Made by a program: the position numbers and the translations under genes. From positions 124,001 through 188,000 of the forward strand of contig JAFDVP010000014.1 in the NCBI GenBank assembly GCA_018268895.1: 64,000 nt of DNA. The letters run 5' to 3'. Under the pieces are notes generated by a model. The model did no database searches and was not told the origin of the DNA. It saw nothing but the letters and a program-made list of their open reading frames with translations. Below, one piece after another: positions 43,868 through 52,224 of the stretch (positions within the stretch are counted from its first letter, which is position 1; each line of letters opens with the position of its first letter). The DNA comes from Acidobacteriota bacterium (GTDB taxonomy: Bacteria; Acidobacteriota; Terriglobia; Terriglobales; Acidobacteriaceae).

Positions 43868-44329
43868 CTATTTTTCCTTGAAGACGAGATAGGTTGTGGA
43901 GGTTCCGGGTGCGAGTTTGACCCAGTGGGGAACGCCGGCGGGGATGTGGACGGTATCTCCGGTGTGAAGGACAATCTCCTTGCCTCCCTCGATGGAAGGG
44001 CCACGGACTTCGCCGGGTTGGTTGGGCACGGTGTGACTGCCTTTGATAGTTCCGCCGGTGACGAGGATGGCGCTGCCCTTTGTGATGATCATCTGGTCGG
44101 CCCAGCCCTCGTGGAGTTCGGCGTCGCCGGTGTGGACGCGGACGATGTAGAGGGTGCGGGCGGAGCCGAAGTCGTCGAGGGTCTCCATCGCGAAGCCAGT
44201 TGGGGTGGCTTTGGCGGTGGTAGTGAGTTTCGCTTCGAGCTTCGCGAGGTCGGCAGCGGTGTGGAGCGTGGGGCCGGATTGGGCGAGAAGGGGAGCGGCG
44301 GCGAGAAGAATGAGGCTGGCTAAGCGCAT
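43868..44329 (-). CDS. Secreted small cupin protein
   Basis: 153 residues with a signal peptide (MRLASLILLAAAPLLAQS). One cupin barrel: ELHEGWADQMIITKGSAILVTGG carries the first motif, with a reduced set of metal ligands (His and Glu/Asp positions partly replaced), and GDTVHIPAGVPHWVKLAPG the second. It should be an extracytoplasmic binding or enzymatic protein; its ligand is unknown. The ATG at 44329 has GAGGAA upstream; the frame stays open to 44539 but only through repeat sequence. A single gene between repeats. Confidence 0.85.
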   Translation of the reverse strand: MRLASLILLAAAPLLAQSGPTLHTAADLAKLEAKLTTTAKATPTGFAMETLDDFGSARTLYIVRVHTGDAELHEGWADQMIITKGSAILVTGGTIKGSHTVPNQPGEVRGPSIEGGKEIVLHTGDTVHIPAGVPHWVKLAPGTSTTYLVFKEK

Positions 44330-44394
44330 GGACTTCCTCGGGGGTGGGACGGGGGAATTGTACTTGTGTGTGTTATGCAGATGCTTCTGGTTAG

Positions 44395-44498
44395 GCCAAA
44401 CCTTCAGGTTTGGCGCTCTCTGAAGAGAGCATATACCCCAGGGGCTGAAGCTCTTTTTCCGCGGGGTCGATAGAGATGGCCAAGCCTGAAGGCTTGGC
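44395..44498. repeat. Pair of REP-like 20-bp hairpins
   Basis: Two related perfect palindromes, GCCAAACCT-TC-AGGTTTGGC (44395-44414) and GCCAAGCCT-GA-AGGCTTGGC (44479-44498), flank 64 bases that include CCCCAGGGGCTGAAGC. The arms differ by one compensated base pair, so pairing is conserved. The layout is that of a two-hairpin interspersed intergenic (REP/BIME-like) element upstream of the cupin gene. Confidence 0.7.
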
Positions 44499-44573
44499 GT
44501 ACCTAGAAGCAGTTCGCGCTTTTGCGCGAATGCTCCCACTCATGCGATGGGACTGCATGAAGAGGACACCCGG

Positions 44574-45017
44574 CTACTTCTCAATTCTTACTTCCGTTAC
44601 GCATTTCTGCTCTGCGCCGGCGGTCCATGAATCAGGCTTGGACTGTTGAAGTACATAATCGATTTCAATCTTTGTCCCGGCTCTGTAGAGCGAATCCGAT
44701 GCCGCGTCATTCATCTCACGTGTCCATTGAGAGAGCGCTCCATCATCACTCAGCACCTCGCACATGGGCCAATCGTTATGGCCAGCCATGAAAGCGCTCT
44801 TGATGACACCGCGTACTGTATACAAGCGCAGTTTCCCATCCCTGATGTTGTCCCACCATTCGGGACTGCCAAAGAGGCCATGCGTCTGCTGTATGCCGTA
44901 CTCCTTGGTTGTGAGCGTGGCCCGCTGAACTAATTCGATATGTCTATGATCGAAGCGAAGCTGATAGATAGGTTGTAGCAAAGGATTAATCCAAAAATCT
45001 TTTGGCGATGCCTTCAT
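44574..45017 (-). CDS. Hypothetical protein
   Basis: 147 residues, no recognised family. It is mixed alpha/beta, with many aromatic and acidic residues (GLFGSPEWWDNIRDGKLRLYTVRG, then EMNDAASDSLYRAGTKIEIDYVLQ), no signal peptide and no membrane segment. The ATG at 45017 overlaps the end of the upstream amidohydrolase gene by 32 bp and lacks a Shine-Dalgarno, so the true start may be later. The amino-acid composition looks like a real protein rather than a shadow. Function unknown. Confidence 0.6.
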   Translation of the reverse strand: MKASPKDFWINPLLQPIYQLRFDHRHIELVQRATLTTKEYGIQQTHGLFGSPEWWDNIRDGKLRLYTVRGVIKSAFMAGHNDWPMCEVLSDDGALSQWTREMNDAASDSLYRAGTKIEIDYVLQQSKPDSWTAGAEQKCVTEVRIEK

Positions 45018-45969
45018 ACGCGTCGATGCGGCGATCGCGGAGGAAGGGCCAGTGCTGGCGGGTGATTTCGATGAGTTTGGGGTCGAGGTCGGCGATCAGG
45101 GTTTCTTCCTTGTCATGGCTGGCCTGGGCGATGATGCGGCCGAAGGGGTCGGCGATGAAGCTTCCTCCCCAGAACTCGAGGCCTGAGTTTGGGGTGTGGT
45201 CGCCGGGGCCATGGAGTTCGACGGTGGCGGGGTTGCCGTCGGCGGCGGTGGTCTTGAACTTGACGTCGCCGTGCTCGTGGCCTACGCGGTTGACGGCGCA
45301 GGCGAAGACTCCGTTGGCGATGGCGTGGGCGCGCTGGGCGGTCTGCCAGGCTTCGTATTGGGCGGTGCCGAACTCCTCTTTCTCGGAGGGGTGCCAGCCG
45401 ATGGCGGTGGGGAAGAAGAGGACTTCGGCTCCGCGGAGTGCGGTGAGTCGGGCGCCTTCGGGATACCACTGGTCCCAGCAGACGAGGGTGCCGACGGGGC
45501 CCTGCGAGGTCTGTGTGGCCTTGAAGCCGAGGTCGCCGGGGGTGAAGTAGAACTTCTCGTAATAGAGGGGGTCGTCGGGGATGTGCATCTTGCGGTAGAC
45601 GTCGGCGATGCGGCCGTCCTTTTCGATGGTGACGGCGGTGTTGTGGTAGAGGCCGGGGGCTCGGCGCTCGAAGAGGGAGGCGACGAGGACGACGCCGGTC
45701 TCCTGGCAGACGCGGGTGAGCGTGTCGGTGGAGGGGCCGGGGATGGATTCGGCGAGGCCGAACAGATCGTGGTCCTCGCGCTGGCAGAAGTACTGGGCGC
45801 GGAAGAGCTCCGGCAGGCAGACGAGGTTGGCTCCCTGGCGGGCGGCCTCGTAGACGCGCTCGGCGGCCTTGTCGAGGTTGACGCGGGTGTCGGAGTCCAT
45901 GGACATCTGGATGAGGGCGACGCGCTTGATGCCGCTGGGGGCGCTGGATTTGCTGGTGTTTTTCGTCAT
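44986..45969 (-). CDS. Carbon-nitrogen hydrolase, N-carbamoylputrescine amidase-like
   Basis: 327 residues of the nitrilase superfamily. The Glu-Lys-Cys triad is visible: Glu in LVCLPELFRAQYF, Lys in YRKMHIPDDP and Cys in LVCWDQWYPEGARL. The DPLYYEKFYFTPGD and AIGWHPSEKEEFG segments match AguB, which cleaves N-carbamoylputrescine to putrescine, CO2 and ammonia. No agmatine deiminase gene (aguA) lies beside it, so the assignment rests on sequence only; other amidases of the superfamily are possible. The strong GC-biased open frames on the other strand here are shadows. Confidence 0.88.
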   Translation of the reverse strand: MTKNTSKSSAPSGIKRVALIQMSMDSDTRVNLDKAAERVYEAARQGANLVCLPELFRAQYFCQREDHDLFGLAESIPGPSTDTLTRVCQETGVVLVASLFERRAPGLYHNTAVTIEKDGRIADVYRKMHIPDDPLYYEKFYFTPGDLGFKATQTSQGPVGTLVCWDQWYPEGARLTALRGAEVLFFPTAIGWHPSEKEEFGTAQYEAWQTAQRAHAIANGVFACAVNRVGHEHGDVKFKTTAADGNPATVELHGPGDHTPNSGLEFWGGSFIADPFGRIIAQASHDKEETLIADLDPKLIEITRQHWPFLRDRRIDAYEGIAKRFLD

Positions 45970-46180
45970 GGCAGTCAGTGCTTATTTTATAGGTATGTGA
46001 AAGGCGCGGAGGTTTTGCCCGCGTTTTGGCGTGAATGGCTCTTGCCGCGCGTGAATTTTCTGTTAGGTTTGAGGTATAGGAAATTCTGCCCACGCCGCCA
46101 GGACATCCTCGAATCCACCTACAATTTCTGTGTTAGCCGACCACGCCAGTCGTGTATCTCATTGCTGAAGGAGCAAGACG

Positions 46181-47608
46181 TTGAGCGAATTACGTGAGTT
46201 TCTGGAACTTTCCTACTCTGAACTAGAAGACCTGAACCTGGCTGCAAAAGAGCAACGTAAGAAGCGCGTCGCCGCGGACGTGATCCAGGAAGAGCGGCTG
46301 AAGTATCTGACCGACGAGCGCCGCATTAAGGCTGTGACGGTTCTGTTCAGCGATCTCGAAGGCCGGCTGCACATGCTGGACTACGACAAGAAGTTTCTGG
46401 TGAAGAGCTACGACAATCTGACGTTCGACGGCTCGTCGATCCGCGGCTTTACGGCGCAGCGCGAAAGCGACCTTCGCCTCGGCATCGATTGGAGCGCGTT
46501 CTACTGGGCGCCTGCCGATGTGTTTGGCCCCGGCAAGGTACTGGTCTTCGGCGAGGTGATCGACAAGAACGGCGGCACCTACTCGGCCGACCTGCGCGGT
46601 GTGCTGAAGAAGTTTGCCAATGAGCAGTACGCGAAGAACGGCTACACGCTGAATGCGGCGAATGAGATTGAAGGCTTCCTGTTCGAGGGCCTCGACGCCG
46701 AGCGCAGCTACCACGAGACGGGCAAGTTCGAGTATGTCAACAAGGGTGGCTACTACCACTCGCTGCCGGGCGACCCGCTGCGTGAGTTCATCGATACGAC
46801 CGCTGAGGTCCAGCGCGCGATGGGCTTCGAGAATGAGAAGGACCATCCAGAGGTTGCGCCCTCGCAGTTCGAGATCAACTATACCTACGGCGATGTTGTG
46901 GCCGCGGCCGACCAGATTCAGCTCTATAAGCTGATCTGCCGCCAGGTGGCGACGCAGATGGGCATGACGGCAAGCTTTCTTCCGAAGCCGGTGGTCGGCG
47001 TGAACGGATCGGGCATGCACACCAATGTGTCGATCACGAAGGGCGGCAAGAACCTGTTCTGGGACCCGAAGGGCGAAGAGAAGATCTCGAAGATGGCGTG
47101 GCAGTTCACGGACCGTATTCTGACGCACGGCAACGACATCTGCCTGCTGCTGAATGCGAGCGTGAATGCGTATCGCCGTCTGGACCCTCACTTTGAGGCC
47201 CCGAACCAGATCAAGGCTTCAGCGACGGACCGCGGCTCGATGGTGCGCATCCCGATCGGGAACGAGAAGTCGGCGCGCGTTGAGGTGCGTTCGGTTGGAC
47301 CGGATGCGAATCCGTACATGGTGCTGTACTCGATCTTCAAGAGCGGCCTGGACGGCGATCTGGCGAAGATCAAGAACCTTCGCCAGGCGGAGCGCTACCT
47401 GCCGGACAACGTCTACACGGCAATTGAGAACTTCCGCAATGCAGAGTGGACGACGAAGCTGCTGGGCGCCGATGTGAAGGGTCGCTATGCCGACCTGAAG
47501 CAGGCCTCGGCCGATCGCTGCCCGCGCCTGCTGGGCACGATCGTGAAGGCGCCAGAGGTTCAGTTCCACCACGATGTTTATAACCAGCTGCTCTGGAACA
47601 TCTTCTAA
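46181..47608 (+). CDS. glnA: Glutamine synthetase, type I family
   Basis: 475 residues. N-terminal beta-grasp (RIKAVTVLFSDLEGRLHMLD, FDGSSIRGF), then the catalytic domain with NAANEIEGFLFE, VAPSQFEINYTYGD, VGVNGSGMHTNVSI (metal His/Gly loop) and SVNAYRRLDPHFEAPNQI, where the ATP/glutamate-binding region lies, and MVRIPIGNEKSARVEVR. It should make glutamine from glutamate, ammonia and ATP. No NLYDLP-type adenylylation site was seen, so regulation may differ from the enterobacterial enzyme. The TTG start has AAGGAG seven bases upstream, a clear choice. A terminator follows. Confidence 0.9.
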   Translation: MSELREFLELSYSELEDLNLAAKEQRKKRVAADVIQEERLKYLTDERRIKAVTVLFSDLEGRLHMLDYDKKFLVKSYDNLTFDGSSIRGFTAQRESDLRLGIDWSAFYWAPADVFGPGKVLVFGEVIDKNGGTYSADLRGVLKKFANEQYAKNGYTLNAANEIEGFLFEGLDAERSYHETGKFEYVNKGGYYHSLPGDPLREFIDTTAEVQRAMGFENEKDHPEVAPSQFEINYTYGDVVAAADQIQLYKLICRQVATQMGMTASFLPKPVVGVNGSGMHTNVSITKGGKNLFWDPKGEEKISKMAWQFTDRILTHGNDICLLLNASVNAYRRLDPHFEAPNQIKASATDRGSMVRIPIGNEKSARVEVRSVGPDANPYMVLYSIFKSGLDGDLAKIKNLRQAERYLPDNVYTAIENFRNAEWTTKLLGADVKGRYADLKQASADRCPRLLGTIVKAPEVQFHHDVYNQLLWNIF

Positions 47609-47630
47609 GGATCCGGTTGAGAGGGAACAG

Positions 47631-47664
47631 GGGCTGGCGATTTTTCGTCAGCCCGTTCTTTTTA
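47631..47664 (+). terminator. Rho-independent terminator after glnA
   Basis: A GGGCTGGCGA stem pairs with TCGTCAGCCC (one G-U pair) around a short T-loop and is followed by GTTCTTTTTAA, 22 bases after the glnA stop. Confidence 0.75.
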
Positions 47665-47715
47665 ATAGCCCGTGTTTTGGCGGCATGTTAGATTTTCCTC
47701 GAAGTGACGATAGAT

Positions 47716-48627
47716 ATGAAGATATCGGGCCTTGGACTGTTTGCAATATGTGCGGGATTTCTGCTTGGGGGTTGCGGTAGCAGTCCTTCGCCGGTGAGCG
47801 CACCAGCACCGATGGCGAGTTCGCTGGCGGGAAACTGGTTGATCGTGGGACCGATGCCGACCATTGCGCCGGGGATAGCGCCACCCCCGGAACGTTTTCG
47901 TCTGGCCGTGACGATGGATGCAGTGGGCGACAACGTGGTCGCGGCCGGTTTCGGAAATCACGTTTGCCCGGGTTTTACTGAATCGTTTTCTATCGGCAGC
48001 GTACTTTCGGGAGCGGTTGCGAAGGACCGTACTTTCAGTCTGGGCTCGTCGTCGATCTTTCCGAATATGGCGATGACGCTGACGGGCAAGATTCCGGCAG
48101 TGGGTCAGGGGCAGTGGACGGGAAACTATAACGTCAGCTTCACCACTCCCCCCAGCGGCTTGGCGACTTGTGTGGAGACTCTGTCTGACACGTTTACTGC
48201 AACCTCTTTTCCGCTGGTCAGTGGAGTCTACGTTGGAACTGCAAGTAATGGGTTCAGTTTGAACGGGGTTCCAATAACGACGACGATGTCGCTGCAGGTG
48301 ACGCTGCAGCAGGGTGGAACGGCGACCGATTTCAGAGGCAACACGGTGACGAGTAATGCGGTGCTGACGGGAAGTATCAAGGTAACGGGGTCACCCTGTT
48401 TTAGTTCCGGGACAATTACGGGTACACCCTCAAGTTCAGTACTTGGCAACGAAGTCCATGCTGCATTTGCGATGGATGATGGCTCGACGCTGGAATTTAT
48501 TGGATCGATGACCGATGCGACCGAGTCGAAGATTGCCACGAACCTGGTGCTGATCACGGGCGGTCAGTGCGGAGGAAGCCGACCGCCGGTCGCATACCGG
48601 ATAACGGAACTCGACAGGCAAATTTAG
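47716..48627 (+). CDS. Hypothetical lipoprotein
   Basis: 303 residues. Signal peptide with a lipobox (FAICAGFLLGGCGSS), so the Cys near 20 is probably lipidated, followed by a Ser/Pro/Ala linker. The mature part is Thr/Ser/Gly-rich and beta-strand-like with three or four internal Cys (HVCPGF, LATCVET, SPCFSSG, GGQCGG) that may form disulfides. It resembles a class of secreted acidobacterial proteins without assigned function. The ATG at 47716 was chosen over a GTG at 47704 as it leaves a normal n-region. Confidence 0.75.
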   Translation: MKISGLGLFAICAGFLLGGCGSSPSPVSAPAPMASSLAGNWLIVGPMPTIAPGIAPPPERFRLAVTMDAVGDNVVAAGFGNHVCPGFTESFSIGSVLSGAVAKDRTFSLGSSSIFPNMAMTLTGKIPAVGQGQWTGNYNVSFTTPPSGLATCVETLSDTFTATSFPLVSGVYVGTASNGFSLNGVPITTTMSLQVTLQQGGTATDFRGNTVTSNAVLTGSIKVTGSPCFSSGTITGTPSSSVLGNEVHAAFAMDDGSTLEFIGSMTDATESKIATNLVLITGGQCGGSRPPVAYRITELDRQI

Positions 48628-48688
48628 ACAGACGCGTTGACACGGACGAATAGCTACTGCACACTGCTCGTGTGTGAAGGAGAAGCGC

Positions 48689-49465
48689 TTGGATTCGTTC
48701 AGTGATGATCGGCTGGTTCGGCCTGCTGGGATTCTTGGCGGCTGCCTGTTGCTGGGGCTGGTGGTTGGCGGATGGCTGCTCGGGAAGCAGATCAAGGAGA
48801 CGCGACTTGCCGACCGTTATGTGACGGTGAAGGGGCTGGTGGAGCGGACGGTGAAGTCCGACAGCGCGATCTGGCCGGTGACGTTCAAGGAGACAGGCAA
48901 CGAACTGCAGCAGGTCTATGCGAAGAGCGAAGAGGACCGTGCCTCGGTGCTGAAGTTCTTCAAAGAGCAGGGAATCGCGGACCAGGAGATTACGGTCGGG
49001 CAGATTCAGGTGACGGACAAGCAGGCCAACGAGTATAGCAACAACCAGGGCGGCCCTCGATACATCGTGCAGCAGACGGTGACCGTAAGCTCGAACGACG
49101 TCGACAAGATTGCGAAGGCCGGGCAGAAGACGGCGCAGTTGCTCCAGGCCGGAATTATCGTGGTGGGCGGCTATGGGCAGGGCATCCGGTATGTCTTCAA
49201 TGGGCTGAATGCGTTGAAGCCGGACATGATTACGGAGGCGACGAAGAATGCGCGCTCTTCTGCGGATCGCTTTGCGGCGGACTCAGGAAGTGAGGTCGGG
49301 TCGATCCGGTCGGCGAACCAGGGAGTATTTTCGATCTCGGCCGCGGATGGGGGAAGCGGAGTTGCTCCCGGAGAAGATGGCGGTGGCGGTGGAACGAGCC
49401 CGGACGCCAGCATCATGAAGAAAGTCCGCGTGGTGGCAACGATCGACTACTACCTGATGAAGTAG
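48689..49465 (+). CDS. SIMPL domain-containing protein (DUF541)
   Basis: 258 residues. An N-terminal membrane anchor (GILGGCLLLGLVVGGWLLG) is followed by a SIMPL domain (DRYVTVKGLVERTVKSDSAIWPVTFKETG, GIADQEITVGQIQV, then VNVSSNDVDKI-like VTVSSNDVDKIAKAG) and a Gly-rich C-terminal insert before a last beta strand. Function in bacteria is poorly known; some relatives are periplasmic stress proteins. The TTG at 48689 has AAGGAG six bases upstream; a GTG at 48674 is in frame but lacks one. Confidence 0.85.
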   Translation: MDSFSDDRLVRPAGILGGCLLLGLVVGGWLLGKQIKETRLADRYVTVKGLVERTVKSDSAIWPVTFKETGNELQQVYAKSEEDRASVLKFFKEQGIADQEITVGQIQVTDKQANEYSNNQGGPRYIVQQTVTVSSNDVDKIAKAGQKTAQLLQAGIIVVGGYGQGIRYVFNGLNALKPDMITEATKNARSSADRFAADSGSEVGSIRSANQGVFSISAADGGSGVAPGEDGGGGGTSPDASIMKKVRVVATIDYYLMK

Positions 49466-49621
49466 AAATCCGTGAGCTTCACAGAAGATCATTCTCAGGG
49501 ATTTGTGCGATTATCGCGGATCTCGTGCGGTTATTGCCAGACGCTTCCGACGGATGTTAGCTTGTTTCTCACCTGATCTTTTGCGTGTTCCTAAAAAAAC
49601 TTTTAGTGGAGATGATGGCGT

Positions 49622-51025
49622 ATGCAGGATAGCTACAACGGTATTGCGGTGCCCAAGGATGGAGCGCCGATTCAGTATGTCGACGGCAAGTTCAAGATTC
49701 CTGACAACCCGATCATCCCCTTCATTGAAGGCGATGGTACGGGGCGCGATATCTGGAAGGCCTCGCAGCGTGTGTTCGATGCGGCAGTGGAGAAGGCTTA
49801 CGGCGGCAAGCGCGCTGTGAAGTGGTTTGAAGTGCTGGCGGGCGAGAAGGCTTATCGCCAGACGCAGAACTGGCTTCCGGATGACACGGTCAAGGCGACG
49901 GTGGACTATCGCGTGTCGATCAAAGGACCGCTGACGACTCCGGTGGGTGGCGGCATCCGTTCGCTGAACGTGGCGTTGCGGCAGTTGATGGACCTGTACC
50001 AATGCGTGCGACCGGTGAAGTACTACGCAGGCGTGCCGAGCCCGGTGAAGCATCCGGAGAAGCTGGACGTCGTGATCTTCCGCGAGAACACGGAGGACAT
50101 CTACGCCGGTATCGAGTTCCGCGAGGGAACGCCTGAGGCGGCGAAGTTCATCGCGTTCGTCAACGACGAGATGTTGAAGGGCGGCAAGAAGAAGGTCCGC
50201 ACGGATTCGGGTGTTGGCGTGAAGCCGATCTCGATCACAGGATCGAAGAGGCTGGTGCGCGCAGCGATTCAGTATGCGCTGGACAACAATCGCAAGGTCG
50301 TTACGCTGGTGCACAAGGGGAACATTCAGAAGTTCACCGAAGGCGCATTCCGCGAGTGGGGCTACGAGGTGGCCTCGCAGGAGTTCCGCGACCAGACCGT
50401 GACGGAGCGCGAGAGCTGGATTCTCGGGAACCTGGAGGCGAACCCAAACCTGACAGCGGAGCAGAACGCCGCCCTGATTGAGCCGGGCATCGAGTTTGCG
50501 CCGAAGCAATTTGTCGACGAGGTGGTCGCCGAGGTGAAGTCTGTGATCGCGGCAATCGGCAAGTCTCACGGCAATGGCGCGTGGAAGAAGAAGATCCTGG
50601 TCAACGACCGCATTGCGGACTCAATCTTCCAGCAGATCATTCTGCGCCCGGACGACTATAGCGTTCTGGCAACCACGAACCTGAACGGCGACTACATCTC
50701 GGATGCTGCGGCGGCGCAGGTTGGCGGCCTGGGAATCGCTCCGGGCGGCAACATCGGCGACGGCTATGCCGTCTTCGAGGCGACGCACGGCACGGCCCCG
50801 AAGTATGCGGACAAGGATGTGATCAACCCCGGGTCAGTGATGTTGTCGGGCGTGATGCTGTTCGACTTCATCGGCTGGCACGAGGCGGCGCGGTTGATCG
50901 AGTCGTCGATGGAGAAGACGATCGGGCAGAAGTTCGTGACGTACGACTTCGAGCGCGGGATGCAGGGCGCGACGAAGGCGAAGACGAGCGAGTTTGCCAC
51001 ACGCATGATCGAGAACATGGGCTAA
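49622..51025 (+). CDS. icd: Isocitrate dehydrogenase (NADP-dependent)
   Basis: 467 residues. IPFIEGDGTGRDIW near the N-terminus, the substrate loop with the regulatory Ser in TTPVGGGIRSLNVALRQ, the Asp metal ligands in TNLNGDYISDAAAA and the nucleotide site GDGYAVFEATHGTAPKYADKD. It converts isocitrate to 2-oxoglutarate and CO2 in the TCA cycle. The length is near that of long prokaryotic NADP-IDHs. Followed by a textbook terminator, then by mdh, so the two TCA genes are adjacent but separately terminated. Confidence 0.95.
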   Translation: MQDSYNGIAVPKDGAPIQYVDGKFKIPDNPIIPFIEGDGTGRDIWKASQRVFDAAVEKAYGGKRAVKWFEVLAGEKAYRQTQNWLPDDTVKATVDYRVSIKGPLTTPVGGGIRSLNVALRQLMDLYQCVRPVKYYAGVPSPVKHPEKLDVVIFRENTEDIYAGIEFREGTPEAAKFIAFVNDEMLKGGKKKVRTDSGVGVKPISITGSKRLVRAAIQYALDNNRKVVTLVHKGNIQKFTEGAFREWGYEVASQEFRDQTVTERESWILGNLEANPNLTAEQNAALIEPGIEFAPKQFVDEVVAEVKSVIAAIGKSHGNGAWKKKILVNDRIADSIFQQIILRPDDYSVLATTNLNGDYISDAAAAQVGGLGIAPGGNIGDGYAVFEATHGTAPKYADKDVINPGSVMLSGVMLFDFIGWHEAARLIESSMEKTIGQKFVTYDFERGMQGATKAKTSEFATRMIENMG

Positions 51026-51044
51026 GTAGATTGACCTGGATGGA

Positions 51045-51079
51045 GTCGGCGGCTGCCAGAGCAGCCGCCGACTTTTTTT
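51045..51079 (+). terminator. Strong Rho-independent terminator after icd
   Basis: A perfect 12-bp stem (GTCGGCGGCTGC and its complement), CAGA loop, then seven T. It lies 20 bases after the icd stop. Confidence 0.95.
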
Positions 51080-51229
51080 GCTTTGGTGGCAATCGATATC
51101 CGCACGGAAATGGCGGATATCGGTGCCAGCCGTGCGTGGCGGGACGTATCATGGAAGGCGAAGACGCGTGCTGTTCTGGCGCGCCATGACGGCGTTTTGA
51201 CGCTAAATTTTCTGGAGAGTTCACACATT

Positions 51230-52159
51230 ATGCGTAAGAAAGTCACTATCGTCGGGGCCGGCAACGTCGGCGCTACTGCGGCACATTGGATTGCTTCGAA
51301 GGAGTTGGCGGACGTTGTATTGATCGACGTGGTCGAGGGCGTGCCGCAGGGCAAGGGGCTCGACCTGCTGGAGGCGCTGCCGATCGAGAAGCGCGATGTG
51401 TCGGTGATCGGCACCAACGACTATGCGGACACGGCGAACTCGGACATCGTGGTGATCACGGCCGGCATTGCGCGCAAGCCAGGCATGAGTCGCGACGATC
51501 TGCTGAACACGAACTTCAACATCATGAGCGATGTTGCGGGCAAGGCGCTGGCAGCTTCGCCGAACGCGATCTTCATCATCGTGTCGAACCCGTTGGATGC
51601 GATGGCGCAGACGGCGTTCAAGAAGCTGGGGCTGCCGCGTGAGCGCGTGATCGGCATGGCCGGCGTTCTGGACTCGGCACGCTTCCGCACCTTCATCGCG
51701 CTGGAGTTGAATGTTTCGGTTGAGAACGTGACGGCGTTCGTGCTCGGAGGTCATGGCGATACGATGGTGCCGCTCTCGCGCTACTCAACGGTTGCGGGCA
51801 TTCCGATCACGGAGCTGATTCCGGCGGACCGCCTGAAGGAGCTGGAGACGCGCACGGCCAATGGCGGCGCGGAGATTGTGAAGCACCTCAAAACGGGCTC
51901 GGCATACTACGCTCCTTCGGCTGCCGCAGTGGAGATGGTCGAGGCGATCCTGAAGGACAAGAAGAAGATTCTCCCTTGCGCCGCATATTTGCAGGGTGAG
52001 TATGGCATCAAGGGGCTATACGTCGGCGTGCCTTGCAAGCTGGGATCGAAGGGGCTAGAACAGATCATTGAGATCAAGCTGACAGCCGAAGAACAGGCTG
52101 CTCTGAATAAGAGCGCGGATGCGGTAAAGGAGCTTTGCTCCGTGATCGGCGTCGCATAG
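51230..52159 (+). CDS. mdh: Malate dehydrogenase (LDH-like class)
   Basis: 309 residues from the ATG at 51230, where the Rossmann fold begins at once (VTIVGAGNVGATAAHWIAS). Other marks: DVVEGVPQGKGLDLLE, ITAGIARKPGMSRDDLL, VSNPLDAMAQT and GGHGDTMVPLSRY with the catalytic His. The Arg in ARKPGM supports malate rather than lactate as substrate. It interconverts malate and oxaloacetate with NAD. The frame is open to 51083 but that part overlaps the icd terminator zone. GGAGAG lies 11 bases before the ATG. Confidence 0.95.
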   Translation: MRKKVTIVGAGNVGATAAHWIASKELADVVLIDVVEGVPQGKGLDLLEALPIEKRDVSVIGTNDYADTANSDIVVITAGIARKPGMSRDDLLNTNFNIMSDVAGKALAASPNAIFIIVSNPLDAMAQTAFKKLGLPRERVIGMAGVLDSARFRTFIALELNVSVENVTAFVLGGHGDTMVPLSRYSTVAGIPITELIPADRLKELETRTANGGAEIVKHLKTGSAYYAPSAAAVEMVEAILKDKKKILPCAAYLQGEYGIKGLYVGVPCKLGSKGLEQIIEIKLTAEEQAALNKSADAVKELCSVIGVA

Positions 52160-52181
52160 GCGAATCTGTTTGCGATGAAAG

Positions 52182-52206
52182 AGGCCCGCTCATTGCGGGC
52201 CTTTTT
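52182..52206 (+). terminator. Rho-independent terminator after mdh
   Basis: AGGCCCGC pairs with GCGGGCCT (8 bp) around a five-base loop and is followed by TTTT. It ends 19 bases before the convergent der stop. Confidence 0.9.
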
Positions 52207-52224
52207 CATTTCGAATACGGGTTG

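Noticed and set aside
45113..46093. 326-codon minus-strand frame overlapping the same gene
   Set aside because: Arg/Pro-rich out-of-frame shadow of the nitrilase gene.
45196..46197. 333-codon plus-strand open frame with very Gly/Ala/Val-rich product
   Set aside because: It lies opposite the well-supported nitrilase-family gene; the composition is that of a GC-codon shadow and no family motif appears.
46223..47191. 322-codon minus-strand frame
   Set aside because: Antisense to glutamine synthetase; His/Arg/Val-rich shadow.
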